Shown here: positions 33,854-42,901 of the stretch, one piece after another
Numbering within the stretch: the first letter of the stretch is position 1
Layout of the letters: each line of letters opens with the position of its first letter
DNA from: Rhodococcus sp. PAMC28707
Lineage (GTDB): Bacteria; Actinomycetota; Actinomycetes; Mycobacteriales; Mycobacteriaceae
Direction of reading: 5' to 3'
NCBI RefSeq assembly: GCF_004795915.1
Contig: NZ_CP039253.1
Span: 1,426,001-1,490,000 of the forward strand
DNA length: 64,000 nucleotides
Program-made: the position numbers and the translations under genes
Notes under the pieces: generated by a model
What the model saw: only the letters and a program-made list of their open reading frames with translations
Told to the model about the DNA's origin: nothing
The model's database searches: none

Positions 33854-34924
33854 ATGCCTCTCCATACCCATTCTTCTGCAACGCTTGACAGACGATTGTT
33901 CATTCGTGGGCTCATCGGTGGTGCCGCCGCACTAGGACTCGCGGCTTGCACTGGAACCGCCCGCCCTGCAACACTTCTCACGAGCAAGAGCGCCATCCCT
34001 ACCGAGTTTGCACCCGATACCACGCTGAAGATCTCGTCCCCGCTGGGATCGGTGGCGCTGGCGTTGGGCTTGTCTTCACTGAAAAACGAACTGCGCTTCC
34101 AAGTTCCGGAGTGGCCCAACGTCACTGCAGGACCCGACGTCATCAATGCATTCCGCTCCAAGTCCCTCGATGTCGCAACGAATGCCGGACTACCTCCGAT
34201 CCAAGCCGAGTATCAGGGACTCGATGCAAAAATCGTGGCAGTGCAGTTGACGCGAACTCCCAACTACGCCTTTGCAACCAAGCCGGGGTCCGACATCGAG
34301 ACCGTGAAGGACTTCGCCGGAAAGACGCTCGCATTTTCACAGGGACAAGCCCAAGGCGCAGTCCTGCTGCGTGCCTTGGAAGAAGCCGGAATCGCTCAGT
34401 CGGAGGTGACGCTGACAAATCTGACCAGCAACCAGTTTCTCACTGCATTGCAGTCCGGGCAGGTCGACGTGGCAGTGTTGGGCAACTCCCAGGTGCCCAA
34501 GTATCTGGAGCAGTACCGGGCCGACGGCGCCAGGGTCATCACTACCGACGTGGTCGATCTGCTCAGCATCCTGTGGGCACCGACCACCGTGCTCGAAGAC
34601 GGCGACAAGGCGGCGGCACTCGCGTCCTACATCCCTATCTGGGCGCGCGCCAACATCTGGATCTGGGAGAACCCGGAGATCTGGGCGCAGAAGTTCTACG
34701 TCGAAACTCAGAATCTGGCGCCGGCCGACGCCCGAGCAGTGATCGCGCTGGCCAACCGGCCCATCTATCCGCCCACCTGGGACGAGGCCATCGGGTGGCA
34801 GCAGAAGAATATCGAACTGCTCTCCGCTGCAGGCTTCGTCGATTCGTTCGACGCCGAGACACTGTTCGACCGGCGATTCGAGAACATCCTCGCCGACGCG
34901 ATCGACACCGAGTACCGGAGCTGA
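33854..34924 (+). CDS. Sulfonate/nitrate-type ABC transporter substrate-binding lipoprotein
   Basis: A 356-residue binding protein of the SsuA/TauA/NitT type. Seen: a twin-arginine-like and lipobox signal (DRRLFIRGLIGGAAALGLAAC, with the cysteine as lipid anchor; shown in parts), LKISSPLGSVALALGL, DVINAFRSKSLDVATNAGLPPI, FAGKTLAFSQGQAQGAVLLRAL, and QSGQVDVAVLGNSQVPKYLEQY. ATG at 33854 has AAGGA 7 bases upstream. It is the first structural gene of a four-gene operon with permease, ATPase and monooxygenase, which points to an organosulfur compound, not nitrate. Confidence 0.9.
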   Translation: MPLHTHSSATLDRRLFIRGLIGGAAALGLAACTGTARPATLLTSKSAIPTEFAPDTTLKISSPLGSVALALGLSSLKNELRFQVPEWPNVTAGPDVINAFRSKSLDVATNAGLPPIQAEYQGLDAKIVAVQLTRTPNYAFATKPGSDIETVKDFAGKTLAFSQGQAQGAVLLRALEEAGIAQSEVTLTNLTSNQFLTALQSGQVDVAVLGNSQVPKYLEQYRADGARVITTDVVDLLSILWAPTTVLEDGDKAAALASYIPIWARANIWIWENPEIWAQKFYVETQNLAPADARAVIALANRPIYPPTWDEAIGWQQKNIELLSAAGFVDSFDAETLFDRRFENILADAIDTEYRS

Positions 34925-34925
34925 A

Positions 34926-35783
34926 ATGACGACTCTCTCGCTACGCCCCACCCGCGCCACCACCGAACAAGCTGCACCGACCGCCATCCCTACGCCCCCG
35001 ACCGCTCGCCGAAAACGGCTGGTACCGAGACGATCCCCGCGGTGGGCACCGATTGCCGGGCCGGTCCTGATTCTCGGGCTCTGGAGCATCTCCTCGACCT
35101 ACGAGTTGATCGACACTCGTATGTTGCCTGCCCCGTGGACCATCGCCGCGACCTTTCTCGACCTGTGGACGACCGGCACCCTCGTGGGTGACATCGCGAC
35201 CTCGCTGCAACGGGCAGCGATCGGGTTCGGGCTCGGTCTTGCATTCGCGCTGGTGCTGTCGTTGCTGGCCGGTCTCACCCGAGTCGGCGACACCCTGATC
35301 GACGGCACGGTCCAGCTCAAGCGCGCGATTCCCACGCTCGGCCTCATTCCGCTGCTGATCCTGTGGCTCGGAATCGGTGAGAGCTTCAAGATCGTCATCA
35401 TCGCGTTGAGCGTGTTCGTGCCGATCTACATCAATCTCGTTGCAGCACTGCAGGGTATCGACCACCGCTATGTCGAACTCGCGCAGGTGCTTCGACTGAA
35501 CCGAACCCAGTTCATTCGACAGGTGGTATTCCCCGGTGCGCTACCAGGGTTGTTCATCGGACTTCGATTGGCGGTCAACATCTCCTGGCTCTCGCTCGTC
35601 GTACTCGAACAGATCAACGCCACGAGCGGACTCGGCTACATGATGTTCCAAGCGCAGAACTACGGCCAGATGGACGTCATCGTGGTCGGGCTCGTCATCT
35701 ACGGAGTGTTCGGATTCTTCACCGACACCATCATTCGAACAATTGAAAGGAAGGCACTGTCATGGCGTCGCGGACTGCACTAG
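34926..35783 (+). CDS. ABC transporter permease, SsuC/TauC type
   Basis: A 285-residue permease with an Arg/Pro-rich cytoplasmic N-terminus (residues 1-40) and six hydrophobic helices. Seen: MLPAPWTIAATFLDLW, DIATSLQRAAIGFGLGLAFALVLSLLAG, LKRAIPTLGLIPLLILWLGIGESFKI and the EAA-like loop ALQGIDHRYVELAQVLRLNRTQFIRQVVFPGALPGLFIG (pattern: G-I-D-x-x-Y-V-E-L-A...G...L-P). It begins one base after the binding-protein stop and overlaps the ATPase gene by 22 bp. Confidence 0.92.
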   Translation: MTTLSLRPTRATTEQAAPTAIPTPPTARRKRLVPRRSPRWAPIAGPVLILGLWSISSTYELIDTRMLPAPWTIAATFLDLWTTGTLVGDIATSLQRAAIGFGLGLAFALVLSLLAGLTRVGDTLIDGTVQLKRAIPTLGLIPLLILWLGIGESFKIVIIALSVFVPIYINLVAALQGIDHRYVELAQVLRLNRTQFIRQVVFPGALPGLFIGLRLAVNISWLSLVVLEQINATSGLGYMMFQAQNYGQMDVIVVGLVIYGVFGFFTDTIIRTIERKALSWRRGLH

Positions 35784-36526
35784 AGACCCTTGGGCAACTC
35801 GAAACTGGGAAACTTGGATTGAAGATCAGTGGATTGGTGCGAGAGTTCGGCACTCGGACCGTGCTCGACCACCTCGACATCGACATTCCGGCGGGGCAAT
35901 TCGTCGCCCTGCTCGGCCGCAGCGGATCAGGGAAGAGCACGCTGCTGCGCGCCGTCGCCGAACTGGACGACGATGTGGTCGGTTCCGGCACAATCACCAC
36001 CCCTGATCGAATCTCCATGGTGTTTCAGGACTCTCGGCTTCTGCCCTGGAAGCGCGTCCTCGACAACGTGCTGCTCGGCGCCCCCGGGAGCGAAGTTCGT
36101 GCACGTGGAGTCGCCGCCCTCGCCGAGGTCGGACTCGGCGGGCGGGAGCGCGCATGGCCGTCGGAGCTGTCCGGCGGCGAGGCCCAACGCGCTGCGCTGG
36201 CTCGATCACTGGTGTGGGACCCCCAGCTCCTGCTCGCCGACGAACCCTTCGGAGCACTCGACGCCCTGACCCGCATCCGGATGCACAAATTGATCCAAGA
36301 ACTGTGCCACCGACACCGCCCCACCGTTCTCCTCGTCACCCACGATGTCGACGAGGCAGTATCGCTCGCCGACCGCGTAGTGGTGCTCGAAGACGGCCGA
36401 ATCGGACTCGATCTCACCATCGAACTCGACCGCCCCCGTGACCGAAAAAATCCACTGTTCGGCACCTATCGCGACGAGTTGCTCGCAGCCCTGGGTGTCG
36501 TCGATTCCATCGAGGTGTCCGCATGA
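35762..36526 (+). CDS. ABC transporter ATPase, SsuB/TauB type
   Basis: A 254-residue ATP-binding subunit. Seen: Walker A GRSGSGKST, Q-loop VFQDSRLLPW, signature LSGGEAQRAALARSL, Walker B LLLADEPFGALDALTR and switch His in VLLVTHDVDEAV. The Q-loop sequence and short length are typical for the nitrate/sulfonate/taurine group. Its stop overlaps the monooxygenase start by four bases. Confidence 0.94.
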   Translation: MASRTALETLGQLETGKLGLKISGLVREFGTRTVLDHLDIDIPAGQFVALLGRSGSGKSTLLRAVAELDDDVVGSGTITTPDRISMVFQDSRLLPWKRVLDNVLLGAPGSEVRARGVAALAEVGLGGRERAWPSELSGGEAQRAALARSLVWDPQLLLADEPFGALDALTRIRMHKLIQELCHRHRPTVLLVTHDVDEAVSLADRVVVLEDGRIGLDLTIELDRPRDRKNPLFGTYRDELLAALGVVDSIEVSA

Positions 36527-37860
36527 CCAAGCAGCTGCATCTGAACGCTTTTCTGATGTCAACCGGCCATCACGAGGCCTCGTGGCGTCTGCCCGAGAGC
36601 GATCCCGACGCCAACGGAAGCCTCGAGCATTACGTTCGACTGACACGGACAGCCGAGCGTGGCCTGTTCGATTCCATCTTCTTCGCAGATGGCCCGGTCC
36701 TGTATGCCGATGTCGGTCGCCGCCCTTCCGGCGGTTTCGAACCACTGACCCTGCTGTCGGCATTGGCCGTGGTCAGCGACAAGATCGGTCTCATCGCGAC
36801 GGCGTCGACGTCGTACAACAGCCCGTACAACCTGGCGCGCAGGTTCGCCTCCATCGACCACCTCAGCGGTGGACGCGCAGGATGGAACATCGTCACCACT
36901 GCCGGCGGCGACGCAGCTCGCAATTTCGGTCTCACCGATCAACCTTCGCACGCCGAACGTTATCGTCGCGCAAGAGAATTCGTCGAGGTAGCCCAGAAGC
37001 TATGGGACAGTTGGGAAGACGACGTGCAGGTCGCCGACAAGGCGTCGGGCATCTGGGGTGACGCGAAGAAGATCCACCCACCACACCACCACGGTGAATT
37101 CTATTCCGTGGACGGTGCGCTCAACGTCGCTCGTAGCCCGCAGGGCTATCCGCTGCTCGTGCAAGCGGGATCTTCCACGGATGGACGCGCCTTTGCCGCG
37201 CAGTACGCCGAGGCCATCTTCACCGCCCAACAGACGCTCGCCGACGCTCAGGAGTTCTATGCCGACATCAAAACGCGGACGGCGAGGTTCGGGCGCGATC
37301 CGGACGCCACCAAGGTGCTCCCCGGCATCGTCCCGGTCCTCGGGAGCACCGAAGCAGAAGCCGAGGCCAAGGCTGCTGAATTGGAGAGCTACATCGTCCA
37401 CGAATTCGCCCACGGCCAACTCGCCGACCTGTTGAAGGTCCCGATCGCAGACTTACCTCTCGACGAGCAACTACCGTCCGACCTGCTACCCGAGGACGCT
37501 ATCGAGGGTGCCAAGAGTCGCTATACCTTGATCGTCGATCTCGCTCGTCGAGAGAAGCTGACCGTCCGCCAACTGATCGGCCGACTCGGCGGTGGACGTG
37601 GTCACCGTACGTTCACCGGGACTCCCGACCAGGTCGCCGATGCACTCGAGTCGTGGTTCGTCAGCGGCGCTGCAGATGGCTTCAACATCATGCCGCCCGT
37701 CCTCCCGTCGGGTCTGGACCTCTTCGTCGACCACGTCGTGCCGATCCTGCAGGCTCGGGGTTTGTTCCGTACCGAATACACCGCGGACACTCTGCGCGGG
37801 CATTACGGACTCCCCAGGCCGGAAAACAGCAACGCTGTTGCAGGGCTGAAACTGGCCTGA
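36523..37860 (+). CDS. NtaA/DszA-family FMNH2-dependent monooxygenase
   Basis: A 445-residue luciferase-like monooxygenase of the NtaA/SnaA/DszA group. Seen: MTKQLHLNAFLMSTGHHEASWRLP, FDSIFFADGPVLYADVG, FEPLTLLSALAVVSDKIGLIATASTSYNSPYNLARRFASIDHLSGGRAGWNIVTT (split motifs), FYSVDGALNVARSPQGYPLLVQAGSSTDGR and a C-terminal G-T-P-D-Q-V-A segment. Members use reduced FMN and O2 to cut C-S or C-N bonds. With the ABC genes and the Cys leader, desulfurisation of an imported sulfonate or sulfone is the likely job. No flavin reductase is in the operon. Confidence 0.9.
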   Translation: MTKQLHLNAFLMSTGHHEASWRLPESDPDANGSLEHYVRLTRTAERGLFDSIFFADGPVLYADVGRRPSGGFEPLTLLSALAVVSDKIGLIATASTSYNSPYNLARRFASIDHLSGGRAGWNIVTTAGGDAARNFGLTDQPSHAERYRRAREFVEVAQKLWDSWEDDVQVADKASGIWGDAKKIHPPHHHGEFYSVDGALNVARSPQGYPLLVQAGSSTDGRAFAAQYAEAIFTAQQTLADAQEFYADIKTRTARFGRDPDATKVLPGIVPVLGSTEAEAEAKAAELESYIVHEFAHGQLADLLKVPIADLPLDEQLPSDLLPEDAIEGAKSRYTLIVDLARREKLTVRQLIGRLGGGRGHRTFTGTPDQVADALESWFVSGAADGFNIMPPVLPSGLDLFVDHVVPILQARGLFRTEYTADTLRGHYGLPRPENSNAVAGLKLA

Positions 37861-37934
37861 GAGGAATAGGCTCGATCGCTTCGGGTACATACGTGCGCGA
37901 GAGGTAACGCCACCAGACTGGAAGCGAGCTCCCT

Positions 37935-38402
37935 TTGACCGAACAACTGACGGTCCGACGCGTGATCGACGCCCCCGCAGCATCGATCTTCGCGGCCCTG
38001 GCGAATCCGGAACTACAGGCCGAGCTGGATGGATCGGAGATGTTGCAGGGCGCAATCGACCCGATGCCGCTCACCGCTGTGGGCGAAATGTTCGCGATGG
38101 AGATGTACCAGCCTGCGATCGGTGAGTACGTCATGGAGAACACCGTGTTCGTCTTCGAGCAGGATCGCCGGATCGGGTGGATTCCCAACCGGGCGGGTAT
38201 GGAGCCGCGCGGAACCCGCTGGTCATGGGAGCTCGATGCTGTTACCGACGACCGGACCGCGCTCACCCAGGTCTACGACTGGTCACGCGTCACCGATCCG
38301 GAGTTCCGCAGGGCTGCCGGGTTTCCGCGAGTGAAAGAAGAGCAGATCGTCCACACGATGCGCAAGCTCGCCCGGCATCTCGGAGTGCCGATCGAGGATT
38401 GA
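37935..38402 (+). CDS. SRPBCC/START-like protein
   Basis: A 155-residue protein of the polyketide cyclase/START-like fold: LTVRRVIDAPAASIFAALANPELQ at the start (the D-A-P-x-x-x-I-F-x-x-L-A-x-P family signature), a beta-rich centre, and a long C-terminal helix VKEEQIVHTMRKLARHLGVPI. It likely binds a hydrophobic ligand. The start is TTG at 37935. It sits 74 bp after the monooxygenase gene and might belong to that operon, or stand alone before the alkB promoter. Confidence 0.8.
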   Translation: MTEQLTVRRVIDAPAASIFAALANPELQAELDGSEMLQGAIDPMPLTAVGEMFAMEMYQPAIGEYVMENTVFVFEQDRRIGWIPNRAGMEPRGTRWSWELDAVTDDRTALTQVYDWSRVTDPEFRRAAGFPRVKEEQIVHTMRKLARHLGVPIED

Positions 38403-38467
38403 GAAGAGGGCTTCACTGCGTCGACAAATCTCCCCATTTGTCCACCGGGTTTACATATCTGCTGTAT

Positions 38468-38486
38468 TGTCATTTACTAAGTGACA
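38468..38486. promoter_or_regulatory. Near-palindromic operator upstream of alkB
   Basis: TGTCATTTACTAAGTGACA is a 19-bp palindrome with one mismatch pair around a central C. It lies 40 bp before the alkB GTG, and a TATTGT -10-like hexamer (38465-38470) overlaps its left edge. It would suit the TetR-family AlkU protein encoded at the end of the operon. Confidence 0.6.
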
Positions 38487-38526
38487 TGCACCACTTGTGA
38501 TCCGCGTCAGATGAGGAGTTTGCGTC

Positions 38527-39759
38527 GTGGCAACCCAGATGAGTCCCCAGTCGAGCACCCCCGTCGAGGAGTGGCACGACAAGAAGCGTTACCTATGGCT
38601 GATGGGTCTCGTCCCGCCCACCGCCGTCTTCTTCGCCACCGCGATGATCTGGGTCTTCAACCAACTCGGCTGGTCTGCGGTCTCCCCGGCGCTGTGGTGG
38701 ATCGGGCCGATCCTCGTCTACGGACTCTTGCCTGCGCTCGATCTGTTCTTCGGTCCGGACGGTCAAAATCCGCCCGACGAGGTCATGGAGCGTCTGGAGA
38801 ACGACAAGTACTACCGCTACTGCACGTACATCTACATCCCCTTCCAGCTCGCGAGCCTCGTCTTCGCCTGCTACCTGTGGACAGCAGAGAACCTCAGCTG
38901 GCTCGGGATCGACGGCGGCCTCGGGCTCGCATCGAAGATCGGACTCGCCATCAGCATCGGCGTCGTGGGCGGAGTAGGAATCAACACGGCACACGAAATG
39001 GGGCACAAGAAGCCGAGCCTCGAACGCTGGCTGTCGAAAGTCACATTGGCGCAAACGTTCTACGGACACTTCTTCATCGAGCACAACCGCGGCCACCACG
39101 TTCGGGTCGCTACGCCGGAAGACCCGGCGAGCTCGAAGTTCGGCGAGAGCTTCTGGCGCTTCCTCCCCCGCAGTGTGTGGGGAAGCCTGCGCTCGTCGTG
39201 GGAGCTGGAAAAGACTCGGATGGATCGACTCGGCAAATCCACGTGGAACATTCGCAACGACGTCCTCAACGCCTGGCTGATGTCGGTCGTGTTGTTCGGT
39301 GGACTCATCGCCGTGTTCGGCATCGGTATCGCGCCATACCTGATTCTGCAGGCCGTCTACGGATTCGCGCTCCTCGAAACCGTCAACTACCTGGAGCATT
39401 ACGGGCTGCTTCGCGGTAAGACCGCCTCGGGCCGATACGAGCGGTGCGCACCGGAACACAGTTGGAACTCCGATCACATCGTCACCAACATCTTTCTTTA
39501 TCACCTTCAGCGGCACAGCGATCACCACGCGAACCCGACCCGCAGGTACCAGACCCTGCGCAGTATGGAAGGTGCACCGAACCTCCCCAGCGGCTACGCA
39601 AGCATGATCGCCCTCGCTTACTTCCCACCGATCTGGCGAAAGGTGATGGACCACAGGGTGTTGGAGCATTACCTCGGTGACATCACCAACGTCAACATCG
39701 AACCGAGCAAGCGCGCGAAGATCCTTGCTCGCTACGGTGCGACTGAGGAGGCACAGTGA
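38527..39759 (+). CDS. alkB: Alkane 1-monooxygenase AlkB
   Basis: A 410-residue integral-membrane diiron hydroxylase that oxidises n-alkanes at the terminal carbon with electrons from rubredoxin. Six hydrophobic segments and the histidine boxes are present: [16 protein letters not shown] (HE(M)GHK), [19 protein letters not shown] (EHxxGHH), NYLEHYGL and [19 protein letters not shown] (LQRHSDHHA). GTG at 38527 has GAGGAG about 9 bases upstream. Its stop shares one base with the first rubredoxin ATG (TGATG), so the four genes to 40751 form one operon. Confidence 0.97.
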   Translation: MATQMSPQSSTPVEEWHDKKRYLWLMGLVPPTAVFFATAMIWVFNQLGWSAVSPALWWIGPILVYGLLPALDLFFGPDGQNPPDEVMERLENDKYYRYCTYIYIPFQLASLVFACYLWTAENLSWLGIDGGLGLASKIGLAISIGVVGGVGINTAHEMGHKKPSLERWLSKVTLAQTFYGHFFIEHNRGHHVRVATPEDPASSKFGESFWRFLPRSVWGSLRSSWELEKTRMDRLGKSTWNIRNDVLNAWLMSVVLFGGLIAVFGIGIAPYLILQAVYGFALLETVNYLEHYGLLRGKTASGRYERCAPEHSWNSDHIVTNIFLYHLQRHSDHHANPTRRYQTLRSMEGAPNLPSGYASMIALAYFPPIWRKVMDHRVLEHYLGDITNVNIEPSKRAKILARYGATEEAQ

Positions 39760-39926
39760 TGACCAGCTACCAATGTCCCGTGTGCAACTTCGTCTACGAC
39801 GAGTCCGTCGGCGCACCGCGTGAGGGATTTCCGGCCGGCACCCCGTGGACCGACATCGCCGAAGACTGGCCGTGCCCGGATTGTGGCGTGCGAGAAAAGA
39901 TCGACTTCGAACAGAAAGCAGACTGA
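39759..39926 (+). CDS. rubA1: Rubredoxin (first)
   Basis: A 55-residue iron protein with both Cys pairs: [10 protein letters not shown] and [13 protein letters not shown], and [17 protein letters not shown] between. It carries electrons to AlkB. This copy has the Arg-containing CPDCGVR form often seen in AlkG1-type rubredoxins, which in other species cannot always replace the AlkG2 type. It starts within the alkB stop and ends one base before the second rubredoxin. Confidence 0.96.
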   Translation: MTSYQCPVCNFVYDESVGAPREGFPAGTPWTDIAEDWPCPDCGVREKIDFEQKAD

Positions 39927-39927
39927 T

Positions 39928-40113
39928 ATGTCCACCGATTTCAAGCTCTACCAATGCATCCAATGCGGATTCGAGTACGACGAGGAAATCGGCTGGCCCG
40001 ATGATGGCATCGAGCCAGGGACCAAATGGGAGGACATTCCGGAGGACTGGAGCTGCCCCGATTGTGGTGCCGCCAAGGCCGACTTCTTCATGGTCGAGAT
40101 CAGCAGGCCGTGA
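39928..40113 (+). CDS. rubA2: Rubredoxin (second, AlkG2-type)
   Basis: A 61-residue rubredoxin: [46 protein letters not shown] (two CxxCG pairs, given as the pattern). This is the AlkG2 type, the direct donor to alkane hydroxylase. It begins one base after the first rubredoxin and overlaps the following TetR gene by four bases. Confidence 0.96.
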   Translation: MSTDFKLYQCIQCGFEYDEEIGWPDDGIEPGTKWEDIPEDWSCPDCGAAKADFFMVEISRP

Positions 40114-40751
40114 CGGCGGGCGGTACAGTCGACGAAGTGACTGTGCGACCGGAGACGACCAGCCCTTTCAAGAGCGCTGTGACCAGCCTGATGCGCACCA
40201 CCATCCTCGATGCGCTCCACTCCCTACTGCTCGAGCACACCTGGTCGAACGTCAACATGACGGACGTCGCCAAGACTGCGGGGGTCAGTCGCCAAACCCT
40301 CTACAAAGAGTTCGGCACCAGAAAGGGTTTGGCCCAGGGCTACGCGTTGCGCCTCACCGACACCTTCGTCTCGGCCGTCGACAGCGCAATCTACGCCAAC
40401 GAGAACGACAGCCTCCGCACGTTGTATCTGGCCTTCACCCAGTTCTTCGGGCGGAGCGCCTCCGACCCACTCGTGTTGTCGATACTGACCGACGACCCAC
40501 CTCCGGATCTACTTCGCCTCGTCACCACCGAAAGTGGCATTCTGCTCGAACATGCAGCATCTCGACTTGCCGAGACCTTCGAGCACAGCTGGATTCGGGC
40601 CTCACCGCACAACGCCGACGTCCTCGGCCGCGCCATCGTCCGGCTGGCATTGAGCTATATATCGATGCCACCGTCGAATTCCGCCGACGTCGCCGCCGAC
40701 ATGGCATTACTGCTCGCCCCCTTCGTCGACACCGTCAAGGATTCGGCCTGA
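40110..40751 (+). CDS. alkU: TetR-family regulator AlkU
   Basis: A 213-residue TetR protein: [48 protein letters not shown] (helix-turn-helix, pattern only), then a helical effector domain. The alkB-rubA1-rubA2-alkU order is the standard Rhodococcus alkB1 cluster, and the last gene represses it until alkanes or their products are present. The start is GTG at 40110, set by a GTGA overlap with the second rubredoxin. Its end overlaps the convergent E1 gene by 45 bp. Confidence 0.92.
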   Translation: MTAGGTVDEVTVRPETTSPFKSAVTSLMRTTILDALHSLLLEHTWSNVNMTDVAKTAGVSRQTLYKEFGTRKGLAQGYALRLTDTFVSAVDSAIYANENDSLRTLYLAFTQFFGRSASDPLVLSILTDDPPPDLLRLVTTESGILLEHAASRLAETFEHSWIRASPHNADVLGRAIVRLALSYISMPPSNSADVAADMALLLAPFVDTVKDSA

Positions 40752-42893
40752 CGCGTCGATGATGCTGTCCTCGGACAGCAGAACCTCGAGCGCCGCGTCG
40801 CCCAGGGGAATGAAGCTGTCCTTGCTCGCCACCCTGCCGACGATGCCGTCGAAGCCTGCGTCGGCCAGCGCCGCGATCACTCCTTCACCGACTCCGCCCG
40901 TGCTGCGAGTCTCGTCGACCACCAGGACTCGGCCGGTCGCCCGAGCATGATGTTCGATGTCCGCGATGGGCAGCGGAGCGATCCAGCGCATATCCACCAC
41001 GCGTACACCGATGTCGACTCTTTCGAGCTCCCGAGCACAGCGCAGGCTCATCCGGACACCGTTACCGAACGTGACGATCGTCAGATCGTTTCCCTCGCCG
41101 TACACCCGCACGCGGCCCACCTCCACGGGCTCGGTCGGGTAGCTACTCATCCACTCCCCATCACCGTCCTCGTACAGATCTTTGGTGTGGGACAACGCAA
41201 TCGGCTCGAGAAAGATGCACACCGCACCGTGACGAACCGCGGCGTCGGCACAGGCCAGCATCATTGCGGCAGCATCGTCCGGCCGCGACGGCGACGCTAT
41301 GACGATCCCGGGGATATCCCTCAGCGCTGCAACAGAATTGTCGTTGTGAAAGTGCCCGCCGAAGCCCTTCTGATAGCCGTATGCAGCGATACGGACCACC
41401 ATCGGGTTTCGGTACTGCCGATTCGAAAAGAACTGCAGTGTCGCCGCTTCACCCCGAATCTGATCGGCAGCATTGTGCAGGTACGCCAGGTACTGAATCT
41501 CCGCAATCGGCAGTAATCCTGAAAAACCCGCTCCCGCAGCGAGTCCGAGTATCGCCTGCTCGTCGAGAACGGTGTCGAACACACGCGCAGGCCCCACTCT
41601 GTCCAGCAACCCACGCGTGACGCCGTAGACACCACCCTTCCTGGCGACATCCTCACCGAACAGAACAGCCTGCCGATAGCGTTCGAGAACCTCGAGCAAC
41701 GCTCGATTCACCGCCTGCGCAAATGTCAGCGGAGCCCCTGCCCCTGCCCCCGCGACAGTCGCTGCCGCAGACGATATAGGGCCTGCCTGCGGCGTCGAGG
41801 CGATGTCGCGCATCATCTCCGACAGCGGCTTCATCACCTCGGCCGCGGAACCGAGGTGCGGTAGTTCCGCGATCTCGCGCGCGGCCCCGATCACCTGAGC
41901 ACGCTTGGCTTCGTAGCGCTCCAGCACGTCCTCGGCAGTGAGAGCGCCATTCTCGATCAACCACCGTGCCGTGCAGAGAACCGGATCTCGCGCATAGTCG
42001 GCAGATATTTCCGAAGCTCCACGGTACGCAGATTCGACGTCGGATCCGGCGTGGCCCATCAAGCGGACGGTCCGCAGATGCAGAAAAGCAGGCTTGCGGT
42101 GCGTGCGCACCCAGGTCGATGCCGCCGTCGCCGTCGCGAGAACCTCGTGCAGGTCACTGCCGTCGGCGAAGAAGTATTCGAGTCCGCGGCGTTCGGCGAA
42201 GTTGGACGCGATCCAACCCGCCGGTGTCCGCACGCTGATTCCGATGCCGTTGTCCTCGCAGACGAACAGCAGCGGCAACGGCACGCCCTGGTAAGCCGAG
42301 TGAACAGCGGTGTTGACGGCACCCAGTGCCGTCGAATGGTTGGCCGACGCGTCGCCGAAACTGCAGATCACGACGGCATCCCCAGGCCACGGTGAGGGCA
42401 CACCGAGCTTTTTCGCTCGTGGAATCGAGAATGCGACGCCGACTGCGCGGGGAAGATGCGAGGCTATGGTCGAGGTCTGTGGAATGACGGCAAGGTCGGC
42501 TCGGCCGAACACTTTGTGACGGCCACCGGACATCGGCTCGCTCGTCGCCGCGACGAGGCCTTCGAGGACGTCGCGTATCGGATCGCTGCCGCCGCCCTGG
42601 CGTGCACGTTCGAGGTAGAAGGCCCCTGAGCGGTAGTGCAACAACGCCGGGTCCGTCGGTCGTAGTGCACCGGCAACCGCTGCGTTGCTCTCGTGTCCCG
42701 CGCTACCGATCGTGTAGAAACCGCGCCCGATCGAGCGGAGCCAGCGCGCTACGAGATCGAGATGTCTGCTGCCGAGCTGGGCGTCGAACAGCTCGAGGAT
42801 GCGGTCGGTCGTCGCTGACCGGTTCACCGAGCTCCTGCCTGAGCAGAGGGAACCGATTCGATCCAGAAAGTGCTCGTCGATCGGTTCGGCCAT
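40707..42893 (-). CDS. Fused alpha/beta E1 of a 2-oxoacid dehydrogenase (TPP-dependent)
   Basis: A 728-residue single-chain E1. The alpha half (residues 1 to about 350) has the TPP/Mg motif CSFGDASANHSTALGAVNTA and LPLLFVCEDNGIGISVRTPAGWI, and the beta half (from about 380) has FAQAVNRALLEVLERY, VLFGEDVARKGGVYGVT, FDTVLDEQAILGLAAGAGFSGLLPIAEIQYL and VVDETRSTGGVGEGVIAAL. Such fused E1s act on branched-chain or other 2-oxoacids with a separate E2 and E3, none of which is nearby. It starts 8 bp after the dioxygenase stop, so it is the last gene of the mycosporine operon, or read through from it. Confidence 0.9.
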   Translation of the reverse strand: MAEPIDEHFLDRIGSLCSGRSSVNRSATTDRILELFDAQLGSRHLDLVARWLRSIGRGFYTIGSAGHESNAAVAGALRPTDPALLHYRSGAFYLERARQGGGSDPIRDVLEGLVAATSEPMSGGRHKVFGRADLAVIPQTSTIASHLPRAVGVAFSIPRAKKLGVPSPWPGDAVVICSFGDASANHSTALGAVNTAVHSAYQGVPLPLLFVCEDNGIGISVRTPAGWIASNFAERRGLEYFFADGSDLHEVLATATAASTWVRTHRKPAFLHLRTVRLMGHAGSDVESAYRGASEISADYARDPVLCTARWLIENGALTAEDVLERYEAKRAQVIGAAREIAELPHLGSAAEVMKPLSEMMRDIASTPQAGPISSAAATVAGAGAGAPLTFAQAVNRALLEVLERYRQAVLFGEDVARKGGVYGVTRGLLDRVGPARVFDTVLDEQAILGLAAGAGFSGLLPIAEIQYLAYLHNAADQIRGEAATLQFFSNRQYRNPMVVRIAAYGYQKGFGGHFHNDNSVAALRDIPGIVIASPSRPDDAAAMMLACADAAVRHGAVCIFLEPIALSHTKDLYEDGDGEWMSSYPTEPVEVGRVRVYGEGNDLTIVTFGNGVRMSLRCARELERVDIGVRVVDMRWIAPLPIADIEHHARATGRVLVVDETRSTGGVGEGVIAALADAGFDGIVGRVASKDSFIPLGDAALEVLLSEDSIIDASGRILDGVDEGGEQ

Positions 42894-42901
42894 GGCTGAT
42901 T

